Assembly (NCBI GenBank): GCA_029964075.1
Contig: CM057133.1
Coordinates: 12,920,699-12,984,698 of the forward strand
Direction of reading: 5' to 3'
Length of the DNA stretch: 64,000 bases
From: Patiria pectinifera
Taxonomy: Eukaryota > Echinodermata > Asteroidea > Valvatida > Asterinidae
Shown here: one piece after another, positions 1-12,869 of the stretch
Position numbering within the stretch: position 1 is the stretch's first letter
Layout of the letters: every line of letters starts with the position of its first letter
Translations under genes and position numbers: made by a program
The notes under the pieces: model-generated
Databases searched by the model: none
Seen by the model: the letters and a program-made list of their open reading frames with translations, nothing else
What the model was told of the DNA's origin: nothing

Positions 1-1362
1 GAACTTCGCGAGAGGACACTTTTGGCCAGCTCGAAAAAATATTGCAGTTTTTCATTTTGTAATGATTTCCAATAACCGCGCCTAGAATTCAAATACACAG
101 TAATTCCAGCTAAAAAAATACTTCAAAAACTTACCGTAAAATCTAATTGTAGAAATATCTGCTCAATTGTACAGAAAACTTGGCTTTTAAAAAAACCCCA
201 AATAGATTCGCAATTTAAGTCTTCATTTCACCCCGCTAAGTTGCAAATTTCAATTTTGATAACTTTTTGTGCAACTTTTTTCTCCTCTTAAATATATGAA
301 AACTATTCGACATCCCTCTTTGGTTAATTTTAATGAAAAGCGAACGTTTTTAAAAACATTTCAAATTTTACATGCTTTTCTTGAAAATTCGGGCGCTATT
401 TCTGTGATGTCATTCCAGGAAGACACTGTTCAGTTCAGCTGTTAACATTGTAGGAAAACTTTGCTCATTGGACCAATGTCATGTCCTGAAACAACAACGA
501 ATCACCAAAGAAAAGAAAAAGTAAAGCAGCAAAATAACATAAATTGTGGCATCTTTTAATGCTGAAATAGATGTAACATTGAGGTTTCCCCCTGAAATGA
601 CATCACACTTTTGCTCATGAATATGCAAATTCGCATTAGCCTAAAAACCAAAAAGGCACCAAAATGCCCTTGAGATGGCAAAAACAATATTGAAATAAAG
701 GTTAAATGGGACACAAAGGTGCATTTCCAAGGATTGCATTAAAAAAAAATACGTTGCATGGGCCCTTTAAGCACACAAAACTCAGAAGATGTATTTTTTT
801 TCTGCACTGGCCGTTTATTATTGAACTGATTGTAGCCAGGGTCCGACCACCACTGAGCCCGAGTGTTCACCCCCCTCTGGGGTAGATCTACCGTAAGATG
901 AACGGCCCACACCTCCGCCGAGACATCTCTCATTTTAACGATGTTTCTTTCTTTTGACAGCTCGCGAGACCAGTCCCATAAAAACGCAGGAACATTGATT
1001 AATTTTTTCCCTATATATTATGACGCACGCGTACAGGGGAAAACATGTTGGTGTTGGATGTATACTTGTGTTTGTTTAGGTCGCTATCTCGATGCGGTCG
1101 ATGCGCCGACGGGGAATCTGTCTGCATAGAATAGCACTCGCGAGCTATACTGGGCATGGGCGGACTATGAGAGTCTCGCATGGCAAGAGCGTGAAATCTC
1201 GCGAGGTTCGGTCGAATTTTGGAGACACTCTGGACGAAATATTTAGATGCATGTTGTAGACACTTTTTTTAAAATTTAACTGAAATGCATGTCACGACCG
1301 TTCAGACATTCTGTTTTTATCCCAGATACCGCAGGCAACAGCCAGGCACCAGACTATTCCTA
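1..1362. other. intergenic, nothing recognised
   Basis: AT-rich single-copy-looking DNA. Short open frames near 740-1490 lack protein-like features. Confidence 0.6.
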
Positions 1363-1545
1363 ATTGGCCTATCGCCGATCGCTAGTAAGCCACGCCCCTT
1401 AGACAACCCTATGGAATTTTTGAACGCTACGTTTTGTTTGTCTCAGATTTTGCGCGTTCCGCGTCCATGTAGGGCCTATATCACGTAATTGGACAATATT
1501 CCACAAGCTGCGTTGACGCGATTCTACCACGATAGGTCAATTAAT
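1363..1545 (+). repeat. dispersed repeat copy 1 (pair with 3511-3680)
   Basis: Shares with 3511-3680, in the same orientation, AGACAACCCTATG, TTTTGTTTG, CAGATTTTGCGCGTT, GCGTCCAT and GTTGACGCGATTCTACC. Similarity is roughly 75-80% by eye. No coding potential, family unknown. Confidence 0.75.
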
Positions 1546-3032
1546 TTACATACGTGTACAAGATTTCTGAACATGCAAATGCGCCAAGAGTGAAAGAACA
1601 GGTAATGGTGGGATCATTGTATTGCTCGACACCATGGGAACGAGGTTGGCTAAAACTTCATTTAGGCCTGGAAATGCAGAAACCTACAACATTATGTTAT
1701 TGATGTATATATTTTCCGCAGTCTATCTTGTTCAACAATAATGCGACACTATGGATATAAAATCTTTATTTAATGAATTAGTCTGGTAGTGGATATTTTC
1801 CTATGACTTTTTGTACGTGATAAAGGATGCGATATTGGTATTCGATCTACGGTCCGCGCCACCAATATTGTCATACAAATGTTGTCTTTGCTTGCTTTGC
1901 CAGTCCATTCGCAGAATTTACCAGCGCATTAAATGAGAAACGATAACAACTATTCATATATCCACTTTCTTGTTTCCACTTTATGGAATTACAATTTTCT
2001 TTGAAGAAATGCCTTGGTTTGAATCGTCCTAAAGAGACTCTACCTCCCCCAACCCTTCGCATGACTTCAGTACACTGACCCGCATAATATGCCCAAGGCT
2101 GGTCTGCCTGAAAATGGAAATTTGTATGCACATAGGACGTTGCATGGTTGACAGACAATTTGTCAAAGAGGTCTTTGATCACACACCCGACGGATCTGTG
2201 TCTTCGTTTCGGTTCACATGATTTTCATGCTCCGGGCATTTCTCGCCGAGTATGTGTACATTGGACGACAGACGGTGAATGTGAAGATGTCGCACTCAAT
2301 GGCGGTGCAACCGATCTACCGCGAGTTATTTAGGTTGGAAACCCTCAAGAAAATAGTTGTGTGATCGCAAGGATGGATAACAAGAGTGGGATTTCAAGGG
2401 AATGTTGGAAGGTGTACATGTAGCCTATAATGATTCCAATCGGGGAAAAAAACAAGTGTAAATAGACCTCGTGCGTTAGGGCGGAGTCGGGAGGCAGTGG
2501 TTTTGTATCGTCTAGTTTAACACGAGTAAACCTTTTGTGCACTCATTGTTACTTAATTTAAATAACAAAGAATACCCCCCGATATACCTGCAAGGCATAA
2601 TGTCTATGTGGTAAATAAAAAGAGTGAAAATGAATAAGTGAATATGAATTATATCGTAATGGTATGAAGTTTGCAAACACCATTGTGACTATTAATTTCT
2701 CATGCTAAGAACTTTCGGTCTAAAGAACACGTTGTGAGAGTTTCCCCTTAACATATCGGATGGTATACTCTCACAACGAAATCATTCAGCGCCAACACCT
2801 TTTTTTTACACCGACGAGATCAATATTTACTCTGTGCACCCAGGACCTCTTTCTAGTAAACATTCCACTATGCAATTCATACTGCTTTGTTAACCATGCC
2901 GGAACTTGGAAACTCTGTCATCACACTTGGCGGCTTAGATTTCCATAATTGAGCGGGAAACCCTCCCCAAAATAATGCGGCCTTACCTGGTAATCACAGA
3001 TTACTAGTCCATATGGTCTAGTCCCACCGCTT

Positions 3033-3113
3033 CCCCTCTGCGAGGAACGCCGGGCCGCCCTGCAAGGCACCCGCCTGGGGTTGACATTTTCCCTGGTACG
3101 CGGTGGGACGGGC
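3033..3113. repeat. inverted repeat with 10-bp perfect arms
   Basis: GTCCCACCGC near 3033 pairs with GCGGTGGGAC near 3104. The loop is about 60 bp and GC-rich, within AT-rich surroundings. It could be a small foldback or chance. Confidence 0.4.
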
Positions 3114-3510
3114 CTAATTTAATAGTGGCTATATTTCACACCCGGTTTGTCTCGCCTTGAATGTTGACTCGGGCCAGTTAACACCCTCGGCCACTCGTTT
3201 CCTAATTGGCGTAATGATATTAAATTGTATCTCGCCCCAAGGTTGGTTCTCGAGCGGAAGTGGAACATTTAACGCCCACATTCCTTCCGCGTCAATGTTC
3301 CTGTTTTTATTCCTTTGATAGCAGCGCTGTATCCAATTTTTTTTGGTTAGGAAAATCTCATCGCCGTTTCGAGCTTCCTTAGGTTTGAGATGATGGAATT
3401 ACCAAGTAATGCAAATGAGTGAAATCAAACCTGAAAAGGAGGGATTTTTTTCTAAACCGTGACGTAAGACGTTCACAAGGCAAAGGTTCGGACCCGAGAT
3501 ACAGTATTGT

Positions 3511-3680
3511 TGACCAATCGTCGTTTGCGAGTTAGCCACTCCCCTTTAATAGACAACCCTATGATATTTTGTACTTATAGTTTTGTTTGTGTCAGATTTT
3601 GCGCGTTTCGCGTCCATTTGTATAGCATGTAATTAGACAATTGTAAAGCGTTGACGCGATTCTACCGCGATAGGTTCATT
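3511..3680 (+). repeat. dispersed repeat copy 2 (pair with 1363-1545)
   Basis: Second direct copy, 2.1 kb from the first. It includes the same GTTGACGCGATTCTACC block followed by GATAGGT. Short gaps separate the two. Confidence 0.75.
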
Positions 3681-3769
3681 GGTAGGGCCTATGTATGCAC
3701 CAGAAAGACAATACAACCAATTAACTCTGTTAATAAGCAGACGGCATGCTAAAAGTAAAGGGGGACGAA

Positions 3770-3985
3770 CCTTTTAGGATCGCCACACCTCCTCCACAGC
3801 GAGTCTGTTACCTTCCCAGCATTGAATAATGCCGGTATACCCATTTAACACCTGGGTTGAGAGGAGTAATTGAGGTAAAGCGCCTTCCTCAAGGGCACAA
3901 CACGCATGGCCATGGCGGGGCTCGAACCCACAATCTCACGATCATGAATCCTGTGCCCCACCGCTTACCACACGTGCCCGCACGC
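3770..3985 (-). mobile_element. tRNA-derived SINE
   Basis: On the minus strand, a pol III B-box-like GGGTTCGAGCCCC is followed by TGTGCCCTTGAGGAAGGCGC, TTTACCTCAATT, CTCCTCTCAACCCAGGTG and AAATGGGTATACC. This is the core of a SINE family common in echinoderms and other marine deuterostomes (recalled, not searched). The tRNA-like head is at the higher coordinates. A second copy lies at 50790-51080. Confidence 0.8.
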
Positions 3986-3989
3986 TAAC

Positions 3990-6900
3990 AAAAATCATAT
4001 TCGTGCAAGTATTTCATAAAAAAGTAAAAACACTCTGTGGAACCATACCAATTTCTATACCTGCACAGAGACACAGACGAAAGCCACGGTGGTTGGAAAC
4101 CCCCTCAAGGATAAAACAACATTATCTGTAAGATTGTATCGAGACAATTTCGCCCAAGGCTTAAAAAAAATCCCTATCTGCTTTCCCTATTTTCTTTGAA
4201 GAATCCTTCTCTTTCACTGTCACTTCTGATTTTCGTTTCCAAGATCTTCGTTCTGCCGAAGTAATCGCAAACATACAGGATCTATCTATCTGTCCCGTAG
4301 CGAAGGCTCCCAATATTAAATTAAGGCTCGTTTGGCCGAGCTTCTCCAGCGACTTTCTTCTCTTTCCATGCAGTGAAGATTGGTTTCATGGTTAGGCGTG
4401 CGTCCTCCCCCCCCCCCTTCTTGAAGTAGGGGCGGCATATTTCACACGAAATTGGAATGAAAATTAATTATGTCATCATTCGGTTTGACGGGTTGAAGAT
4501 ATTTTTCCTGATCAAGTCGAGATCGCTTCTCGAGTGGCCTGATACAAACTTTAATTTGTAGGACTGAAGAGAAAAAAATCACTTCCTTTTCAAAACCACG
4601 TGGCAATGACACAAGTAAAGATGGTGATTTAAGGATCAAACTTAACACATAAATCCCCCGATCAAATATTATCGACTTTCTAATGAAGTTTGATGGTAAC
4701 GCATTCAACGCACCGCAATATTTCCACTTGTGAGATGTGAATTCGTATTCATTCCACAACTTGCACTGGTTGCGGCCCAAAATGCAATCAATATCAGAAC
4801 ATTGATGTATAGTTTCCCTGAGGCCTTTTGGCATTGGATTCTACGTTGAATTTGAATTTTTAGCTCAGGTAATTTTCTCAGTTCATGATGATTCATCGTT
4901 GTTTCCGAGAGGGCATTTTGAGGAACACTTTTAACAAAAGGCCGTTCAAGTGTGACTCATAGAACATCACAGCAACAGCGCCATGTATTGTTTAGCATGG
5001 AATATCTTAAATGATATTAAAAAGTGCACTTTACAAAAACTAGTGTAACTCAAAGAGAAATGTATCATAGACATAATGCATTTCAAAGGAATGGAAATTT
5101 GCACAATACTATATTCAGAGGGTAGAATTCATGCTGTGACGCCTTTAAAATTCAGAAGAATATACCGTACCGTTCCGTTCTATGACAACTTCGTCTATGC
5201 ACGGCTTATCTCACAGACTAGAGTGCTACACAATATGACATTGACTGCCACCCTAAGGCCGGTAGACTAGTCAATCGATAGCACAAAGTAAAAGAAAAGA
5301 GAATGTCAACAATCATCACGTTTGTTTTCATGCGAGGGCAATTTATACCTTCTACAAATGAGTCTGGGTTCGGATTGCAGCTCCCACCACCGAAAGTGCC
5401 AGTTCCAATTATCCTGCACGGCGGAAATTCATCCCCCCGGGCTGGAGAGGCGGAGACCAGATATCTTCAGCTTCTCAAAATATTTTCGGGTTGCTGTCCG
5501 AGGGGGTCGTAAGTGTCCCCTTCTGCGAGGATGTGCGAGTAGTCTGTATCAAACGCAAACGGACAGGCAATATGTCTTGCCGTGTCAGTAAACATCAGCA
5601 ATTTCGTCGGTATTTTCTTCCTCCTAGACAAACTTGCACTCCCGCCGAAGCATCCATGTTTTTCTTTAAAGACGCAATACGGAATGTTCGTGCTGGTGTG
5701 CTGATGTGGGACTAAGTTGAAGCCTTTTTGATTAAATGTTGTGCCAATTTTTGGGCCATATATAGGTTTCTAGTGTTGGTTTGAAGGAACGCGGTTCAGA
5801 TACACGTACTATCATTTCTGATTAAAGATCGGATATGTACTTGTTATTGCGGAATAATTATCAAAGTCATGGCTAGGTCTAATAACTACATCACAATGTC
5901 CATAAAACCTGCCTGTCTCACTTAATAAATGCTATAGGTAACCTGCAGCCTTGTACATACAAGTACTAATTCGAATGCCCACTTCCCCCTAAATTACTAG
6001 TCCTTGTCATCTTCAATTGTTTTTGTAAGTCACATTGGATTAGACGTAATACAATGCAACATGACAAAATGTAAAGATTCCGAAGGAATAGGCTCAGTGT
6101 GTACTCGTTGAAATGGCCGTTCATTTATTAAGCAACTTTCTACTTGAAACATCCGTGTAAATATTTAGGCATGGATGCAGACAGGAGACGTTTTCCGTTA
6201 TTAAATTGAATCCCGTGCGAGTCAAGACTGAGCAATTTGATATATACGTTTAATACGAGGCCGTTTATGAAAGGAGGTTCACATGGGCTTGAGGTTGAAA
6301 TGAAATGCATTTCCTATTCAAAATGTTTACCCTCGCCCGTATAGTCCACCCACTACAACAATAAACTAACGACTATTAATGATAACAACAGTCAAATGCG
6401 ATTGGAGTGTACGGTATACTCTTTCCGGGGCGGAGCCAAAGCACAAAGTTGGGGAGTTGCAGATACGTCATGTGAACTGACAGGCGGAGCATATTCGCTG
6501 AAACATTACATTTTGTTTCCAATGGCTCGTCTCAGAACCAAAAACCTCACAGAGATTTGCTTTCACTTGGTGTCTTTGGAACTTTCACTTTTTTCAGACA
6601 TCACCGTGGAAACCTTCGAGTCTCATCTAACTCTTATAGAGAAGTCATCCTAATGAGACGTCTGGTTCCCTCTCAAGTTCAACATAGGGCCATGAGTCCT
6701 CATACTCCATGGAAACAAAGATGAACTACCCCCGTAAACTACTGGAAGAGATTTACGTTTTGCTGGTCACCTAGCGCCAGCCTATTGTCCTACTTGTACC
6801 TTACTGACTGACTGACTGATTGACTGTCACTTTTGACCCGTACAGGTTGGAGACTTTGCAACTGGGCAGTGCTATCGTATAGGACTACTCCATCCATTGT

Positions 6901-7740
6901 GTAGACCATTTGCATAAAAAGGACCTCCAGTGAATAGCCATTCTGAATCAATTGAATAGAATTCTGTGATATCTGGGGCCAGCTTTACGGCTTGCGTTCT
7001 TTAGTCAATTAAAAGTTATCTAAATTCCAACACCAATTTTAATCGGGACATATAACTGCACTGTCTTGATGAATATTTGACACCATTAGTTTTCCATTTT
7101 GTAACAGTGACACAATTTCAACCATGCGCCTTGAATGCCAATGGGCCTATCTCAACTATATTATATTTTTGAAATCAAATATTCTACCGACATACATTCA
7201 AAAAAAAAATTCCGCCTCCCTTCCCGCCATCACCTGCCCAACTAATTTGATTACCCAACCCCCAAGATTCCGTCTCGATATTTTTTTTTTCAAAAATGTG
7301 TCGAGAGCTGCGAGATATTTCTGAGTCTAGGCGGGAAACCCGATCTGGGGCCTCATGTGGTGAAGCCGAGTCCTGGCGGACAATTCGACACGCCTCAGAT
7401 GGATAAGGGTGTCAGGACTAGAGCGACGCGGTTCGAGAGAGGTGTCGGAAACTTATATGTTTGGGTGACGTGGCTGCATTTGGACAGACGCTTCTGCTAG
7501 CTTTGTGCCCATTTGGGAATTAAGGGTGTGGAAGTAGGCTAACAAGATTGAGTAGTAACCATGCCGGACAAAAATGCCAGGAAACTTAAAGTTCTTCAGG
7601 AGTAGATGTAAATTATGAATTGAAAACGGGAAATGCCAACAGCAACAACAGTAACAGTAAGCTGCAACGGCAACAACAAATAAATCACTACCAGCTACAA
7701 GCAACAAATCAGTATCAGCAGCACCAAAAACATCAGTAAA
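3990..7740. other. intergenic, nothing recognised
   Basis: No gene or clear repeat except a C run at 4408 and GACT microsatellite at 6810. The 130-codon minus frame at 4442-4834 has no family features. Confidence 0.55.
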
Positions 7741-7742
7741 AG

Positions 7743-7849
7743 TTGTAATAACAGATCATAACGACATCAGTAGCATTTGAAATAACAGATCACAATGGCA
7801 TCAGTAGCACCTGTAATGACATATCATAATGACATCAGTAGCATCTGAA
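7743..7849. repeat. ~34-bp tandem repeat, three units
   Basis: Three units with the core TCATAACGACATCAGTAGCA separated by AATAACAGA or AATGACATA. They lie in a longer CAA/CAG-rich tract (7620-7930) that yields Gln/Asn or Cys/Cys-type phantom reading frames. Confidence 0.7.
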
Positions 7850-8011
7850 ACATTTTGTAATATAACGATAACATGACAGCGATGTGTAAAATCAACAGCA
7901 GCATCTGCGAAGTAACAACTGCAGCTAAAAAAAACCAACAGCTCTAAACAATTTTGTCAACCAAAAAGTAATGTTATAATAAGCAAAGAAACTTAAGAAA
8001 GAAAGACCGAA

Positions 8012-8098
8012 ACAACAACAACAAGAACAACGACGACAACGACGACAACTTCGACAACGACGACGACAACAACAACAACAACAACGACGACAACAACT
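8012..8098. repeat. GAC/AAC trinucleotide microsatellite
   Basis: Interrupted AAC and GAC triplets over about 85 bp. Confidence 0.8.
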
Positions 8099-8762
8099 CT
8101 ATCATCAGTTGAAGTAGGAATGTTTACAAAACTGCCAGCATTGTCAAAACCACCATTAACGAGGCAAAAACCAACTTTTGTACACGCATCTTGTCGTCCT
8201 TTTATACAGGTTCATTTCGTTTGAGAATATTTTGTGCAAATCACAAAAAACAACAATTCAAGAGGTAAGGTTTTATCTTCGAAACATCCTCTATGTCAAA
8301 GATCACAATCCATGTTGTGATCGAGAACATTGAACTTTATATATCTCCTTTACCCCGAGGCAAGCGTGAACACAATAATAAAGACTTCCCACGCATACCT
8401 TGTGCATTAAAAGTAAATGGATCCCCTCACCCCACCATGTAACTTGATTTGTTCAGAAACAGATGGAAATGTAGTCCATGATTACTGATATGAATGTATG
8501 GTGGCTTCCTGCCAGTCTTTTCAAACCCCTTTTTGTCTAATAAAGCAGCCAAAGCGTCAGTAACACGTGCATGTATCTGACTCAAGTTAACACTCATAAG
8601 TCACATTAAACTGTGTATCATTGTTTTTTTTCACGGAGCACGAAATATCCTTTGAGTGCACTTTGCCTGTCTGTCTTTCTGTTTCTTGTCTTTCCTAATA
8701 ATCACTGCACAATATTATTTTCTACATTCTGAGAAATACCATAAACGTGAGCATAAGGCCTA

Positions 8763-8987
8763 CAGTGTAAAATGTCCCGGGACAGATTTGACCTGATATA
8801 CTTTTTCGGGTCAAAATGACACTTTTCCGGGTCAAAATGGCGTTTCTCTTGATTGTTTTCCGAGTCATTTCGACTTGAAAAAGTGTCATTTCGACTTGAA
8901 AAAGTGTCATTTTGACCGGGAAAAATGTCATCATAGTTTGACCCGGAAAAGTATCGGGTCAAATATGACCAGGGACTTATTAGAGTG
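8763..8987. mobile_element. foldback MITE with TA target duplication
   Basis: A 225-bp element flanked by TA (8761-8762 and 8988-8989). Ends are CAGTGTAAAATGTCCC and, reversed, CACTCTAATAAGTCCC. The inverted arms continue for about 75 bp, both carrying TTTGACC, CTTTTCCGGGTCAAA and TGACA. Inside are tandem GGTCAAAATGACAC and TTCGACTTGAAAAAGTGTCA motifs. TA duplication and the end sequence suggest a Tc1/mariner-mobilised non-autonomous element. No transposase frame. Confidence 0.8.
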
Positions 8988-9619
8988 TAGATGGGATCAA
9001 TAGCTGCTTCCCTCGCTACTGGTTTGTGGGTGTCATCGTCATAGACATATTATTTTGTATGTTTGAGTAATTAAGAAGCTGTTGAAAATAAACGTTTCAT
9101 CTTTGCGAAGATTTGCTGGTGTGTTTATTCAATACAATTCAAAAACATTTCCGCATTATCAGTCACATTAAATTGTACATTTATAACAGGTGAGGAGGCA
9201 TCGTCCTTAAAAGCTGAAGTTTGTGGTGAATGTGCCCAACAAAACTAAGCAACGCAGGACAAAACAACACCGATTATACAGTTTAGTAGAAATCTCAATG
9301 ATATATCGGTGAAACATAAAGTGGACAATGAACAACATGCAGTGCTAGGTTTTGGTGTCTCGGTCGTGTTTATTAATCGTTGCAACATGCACGCAATTCT
9401 TGTGGGATGTAGTTTGTAATTTAGCAATAAGGTGGGGCTCAGGGACCCAACTCGTGTGCGACGACGCGATGAAAAGACTTCCGTATGGGTGACCCAACGT
9501 AAGCGGGGCGTAACACAAGATTTCAACATTTCAACAAGTGCCCGGAGCAAAATTTTGTCAGCCCATGAGCCCAACCTTCATGCGGTGTATGCGACTAATT
9601 CTTTCTCAGAACATAGACT

Positions 9620-9720
9620 AAGTTTGCCCATGCAGCAACATTTGTGGGGCTGCAAATCTGTAATTCTTGGCAACTGTATGTCTTTGGGCAAGACTCTTTA
9701 CCGTAATTGCTTCAATTCAA
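9620..9720 (+). mobile_element. degenerate SINE fragment
   Basis: Contains TGTCTTTGGGCAAGACTCTT followed by TACCGTAATTGCTT, the conserved body of the same SINE superfamily as 50790-51080. No clear tRNA head remains. Confidence 0.45.
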
Positions 9721-11483
9721 ACCTTATAATGCAGAGATAGTAAATATCTGCAGAGATCAGCAAAATAGTTGCCTTCGACTCGCGCATTTTGCACAATGAA
9801 TACATAATATTGACCATTTAGGCATCTGTATGCGCGTCTCCCTGGAGCGTTTTACATGCATATCAGTGCCAACTTGGTACCACTAGAAATTGTATTGTTG
9901 GAAACATTTGGGAAATCTTGAGGGAATCTACGCAATGATGACGGACATCCCACAATTATGATTTGGCGCTGAGTTTTGTACCTAAACATCTGAACGTCGA
10001 ACAAAGCATCCTTATCGATTCGAGCACTTCAATCTGGATTGAAGCTTCGGCACCAAACCGCACAAAGGCACGAAGTTACTTTTAGGGCTCCGTTTCCACT
10101 GACCATTGAGTGTCGTGAGACTCAAACGAAGAGCCAAATCTATAACGACTACGAACAGTTAAAAGGGTTTTGGGTGAGTGTCCCTTGTCGCATTTGCTTA
10201 CCTGCTCAAACAGACACCGTGCTTGACAAGAAATTACCGAGTTAAGGGGCGAACAATCGAGAGTCGTGAGGACGCGAAAAGACGGGGGAACGTCGTGTCC
10301 CTTGCGCAAACCTACATTTACTCCGAGAGCTCCGTTTGGCATGGTCATTAAAAGAAAACATGAGCCCCCGCGAAGCTCCCCTTTAAGAGGCTACCGCCTC
10401 GTATGAAACCAAATCCAGGCCAGACCTCACAAAAAAACGACTCCTGGCTTGATCAGATCAATATATACCAGGACGACAAACGGCACCATCAAAGGCCGGT
10501 CAACACCACTTTAGACACGATAAGGATCTCGCTGCACCTTGGAATTCTCGCGAGGTTTCGCAGCGCCGATTTAGCGCGACTTTGCCGACGATGGGGCCGT
10601 GCGCCGCAGCAGCATTGATTTTCTGGCTGAAATCCACCACAAGGCGATTTTCAAGAAACTTTACATCATATTTCCCCGTGGAGCAATGATTAATTCATGT
10701 TAATCTGTGGGTAGTCTGAATTTTCAATTCTACTCGAAGAGCCAACAGCGAATAAATCATACGTTGATGTGTTTTTAGGCCAATACATATATTTTTTTAA
10801 TTCCCCTGGCTTTATCGAACCGTGATTATCAAAAATTAATGGATGTAAAAAATAAATTCCTGAAGAAATTCTCCCCCGTGGTAGCTGTATGCAATGAATA
10901 AATAATGTAGATGTGTTGCTTACACCGAATGCTTACACCGAATCCGGCATGTTATGATCTCTGGCTGAATGCCGCCGGGTGCTTCGCTTTGAAGGAAGTA
11001 GGACACGCATGAGGAGGTCGTTGACGTACTAGCTTGCACGTTATATAAAATCTTTAAGATCCGATCATGTTTTAAGCGAAACCACTTTGACCTTTTATGT
11101 GGGAGCAGCTACTCCAAGCCCCAGGGAAAGTATCTGGCAAATACACATAATAGATGGTGACTATAGAATAACAGTAGATAGCATGACGAAATGTGACGAC
11201 GAAACAAATAAAATAAGGCAAAATAAAATGACTGCAACACAACTAGAGTGGTTATTTTGATACCAAAAAAAAAAAAAAGCTCGATCGGATCTGTGAAGCT
11301 GCGGGCCAACGAATGCGTGTTCATGCATAAGTCACGTGATTGTGCCATGTAATTTCTGGAAGTGTTTAGAGTGTTTGGTCGTGTGACATGTTGGGGCTGG
11401 GCTACTGATACTTTTGACAAAGTTTGGTTGAAATCGGTCAAAATATGTAGGAGCAATAGACAATGTCAACGTTAATTTAGTAC

Positions 11484-11539
11484 TAACTAAATAACTAACT
11501 AACTAACTAATTAAATAACTAAATAACTAACTAACTAAC
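11484..11539. repeat. (ACTA)n microsatellite
   Basis: CTAA/ACTA tetranucleotides, with AATA interruptions, over about 55 bp. Confidence 0.85.
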
Positions 11540-11898
11540 GGAAAAACACCATGATTTGTTAAGCTGCTATTCTGCAGCTAAAAACAGTACTGCACTAGAC
11601 CTATTCGGAATTGGAAGATATAAGTTTGTGTATTGAACACACACAAGATGCGCATTGATGCTCTTCTGTCAAAATGTCCATGCAATGAAGAGGAAGTGCA
11701 ATCGGAGATCAAGAAAGAAAACAAGAAGAGCAATTATTTGATTTAAACTTCACGACGAGAATTGCAACGAATAGGGCAAATGATGTACGTAAGTGCACAC
11801 ACAACTTTCTGTCGTTAATGTAGAATGGTGTCTACTCTCCTCGAGCGAAACCAATTGATCCACTTAAAGAGTAAAGACGAATGGCGTCCAGACGAGGA

Positions 11899-12590
11899 TA
11901 CCGTGAGGCACGAGGTGTCTGGTAAAAGCCAATTGCGTGAGGTGACCTGAGAGAATGCGTGAGGATTCGATATCAGATGCAACCACCGTGAGGCACAATT
12001 TGACGAAAGAGTGCGTGAGAATTTGGTCTCAGACGAAGCTATCGGGACACAGGTTGACGTGCGTGAGGATTCAACATCAAATGTGATCATCTTGAAGATT
12101 TAGGTGACGAGAGATTGCGTTGGGATTCGAGATCGGATCATGAGACTGTCGTGAGGCCCAGGGTGACCAGAGAGAATGTGTGAGGATTCGTTATCAGGTG
12201 CGACCATCGTGAGGCACGAGCTGACAAGAGATTGCGTGATAAATCATTGTCAGGTACGAGGGGACGAGAGAGGTGCGTGAGGATTCATCATCAGATGCAA
12301 CCATCGTGAGGCACGAGCTGACAAGAGATTGCGTGATGCATCATTGGGAGGTACGAGGTAACGAGAGAGAGAGAGAGAGTGCGTGAGGATTCATCATAAT
12401 ATGCAACCATCGTGAGGCACGAGCTGACAAGAGATTGCGTGATGGAATCATTGTGAGGTACGAGGGGACGAGAAAGTGTGTGAGGATTCGAGATCAGACG
12501 AGACAATCGTAAGGCAGGTGTTAACTAAAGAGAATACGTGAGGTTTCAACATCAGTTCCAATCATCATGAGATACGAGGTCACTGTGCAT
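11899..12590. repeat. minisatellite, alternating ~56 and ~42 bp units
   Basis: About twelve diverged units, each beginning with GCGTGAGGATTC or GCGTGAT. Long units carry CCATCGTGAGGCACGAGCTG, and short units carry CATTGTCAGGTACGAGGGGA. Near 12180-12480 the two types alternate as a ~98-bp higher-order unit. One unit contains a short GA run. The right end overlaps the stop codon of the TIR/SEFIR-like segment. Confidence 0.85.
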
Positions 12591-12866
12591 GTTAATCGGG
12601 AACATCCCTTTGTACTTTTGTATATACTCAAAACAATTTTTGGGAACATCTCTCAATGACGTGTACACTTTTTCCAGTCCAGGACCGTCCTGGCTTTGGT
12701 ACACATCCTCAATCAAAAAGGGGATGACTCGTGTATTTCCTCGATTGATACCATAAAATAAGGAGCCATACACCAATGCTTCGTACATTTCGTGCTGCCG
12801 CGAAACATCGGTGATCTTCAGGCTTTCGAGCACTCGTGTTTCGCGGTGCCTCCCACATTTTTTAGC
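12552..12866 (-). CDS. possible exon with TIR/SEFIR-like C-terminal half
   Basis: Minus-strand open segment of 104 codons with protein-like composition, unlike the surrounding noise. It reads AKKCGRHRETRVLE, then SRQHEMYEALVYGSL, RVIPFLIEDV, and GPGLEKVYTSLRDVPKN. The order helix with E-x(2-3)-AL, then R-[VI]-IP-[VF]-L-[IL]-E-[DP], then P-x-L..Y-x-L resembles the second half of TIR and SEFIR domains (Toll, IL-17 receptor and adaptor families). A stop codon precedes it at 12867-12869, where a weak acceptor (acatag) would sit. The last eight residues before the stop run into the neighbouring minisatellite. No partner exon was recognised, so it may be a lone exon or a pseudogene fragment. Family assignment is from memory of motifs, not a search. 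Confidence 0.33.
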   Translation of the reverse strand, partial: AKKCGRHRETRVLESLKITDVSRQHEMYEALVYGSLFYGINRGNTRVIPFLIEDVYQSQDGPGLEKVYTSLRDVPKNCFEYIQKYKGMFPINMHSDLVSHDDWN

Positions 12867-12869
12867 CTA

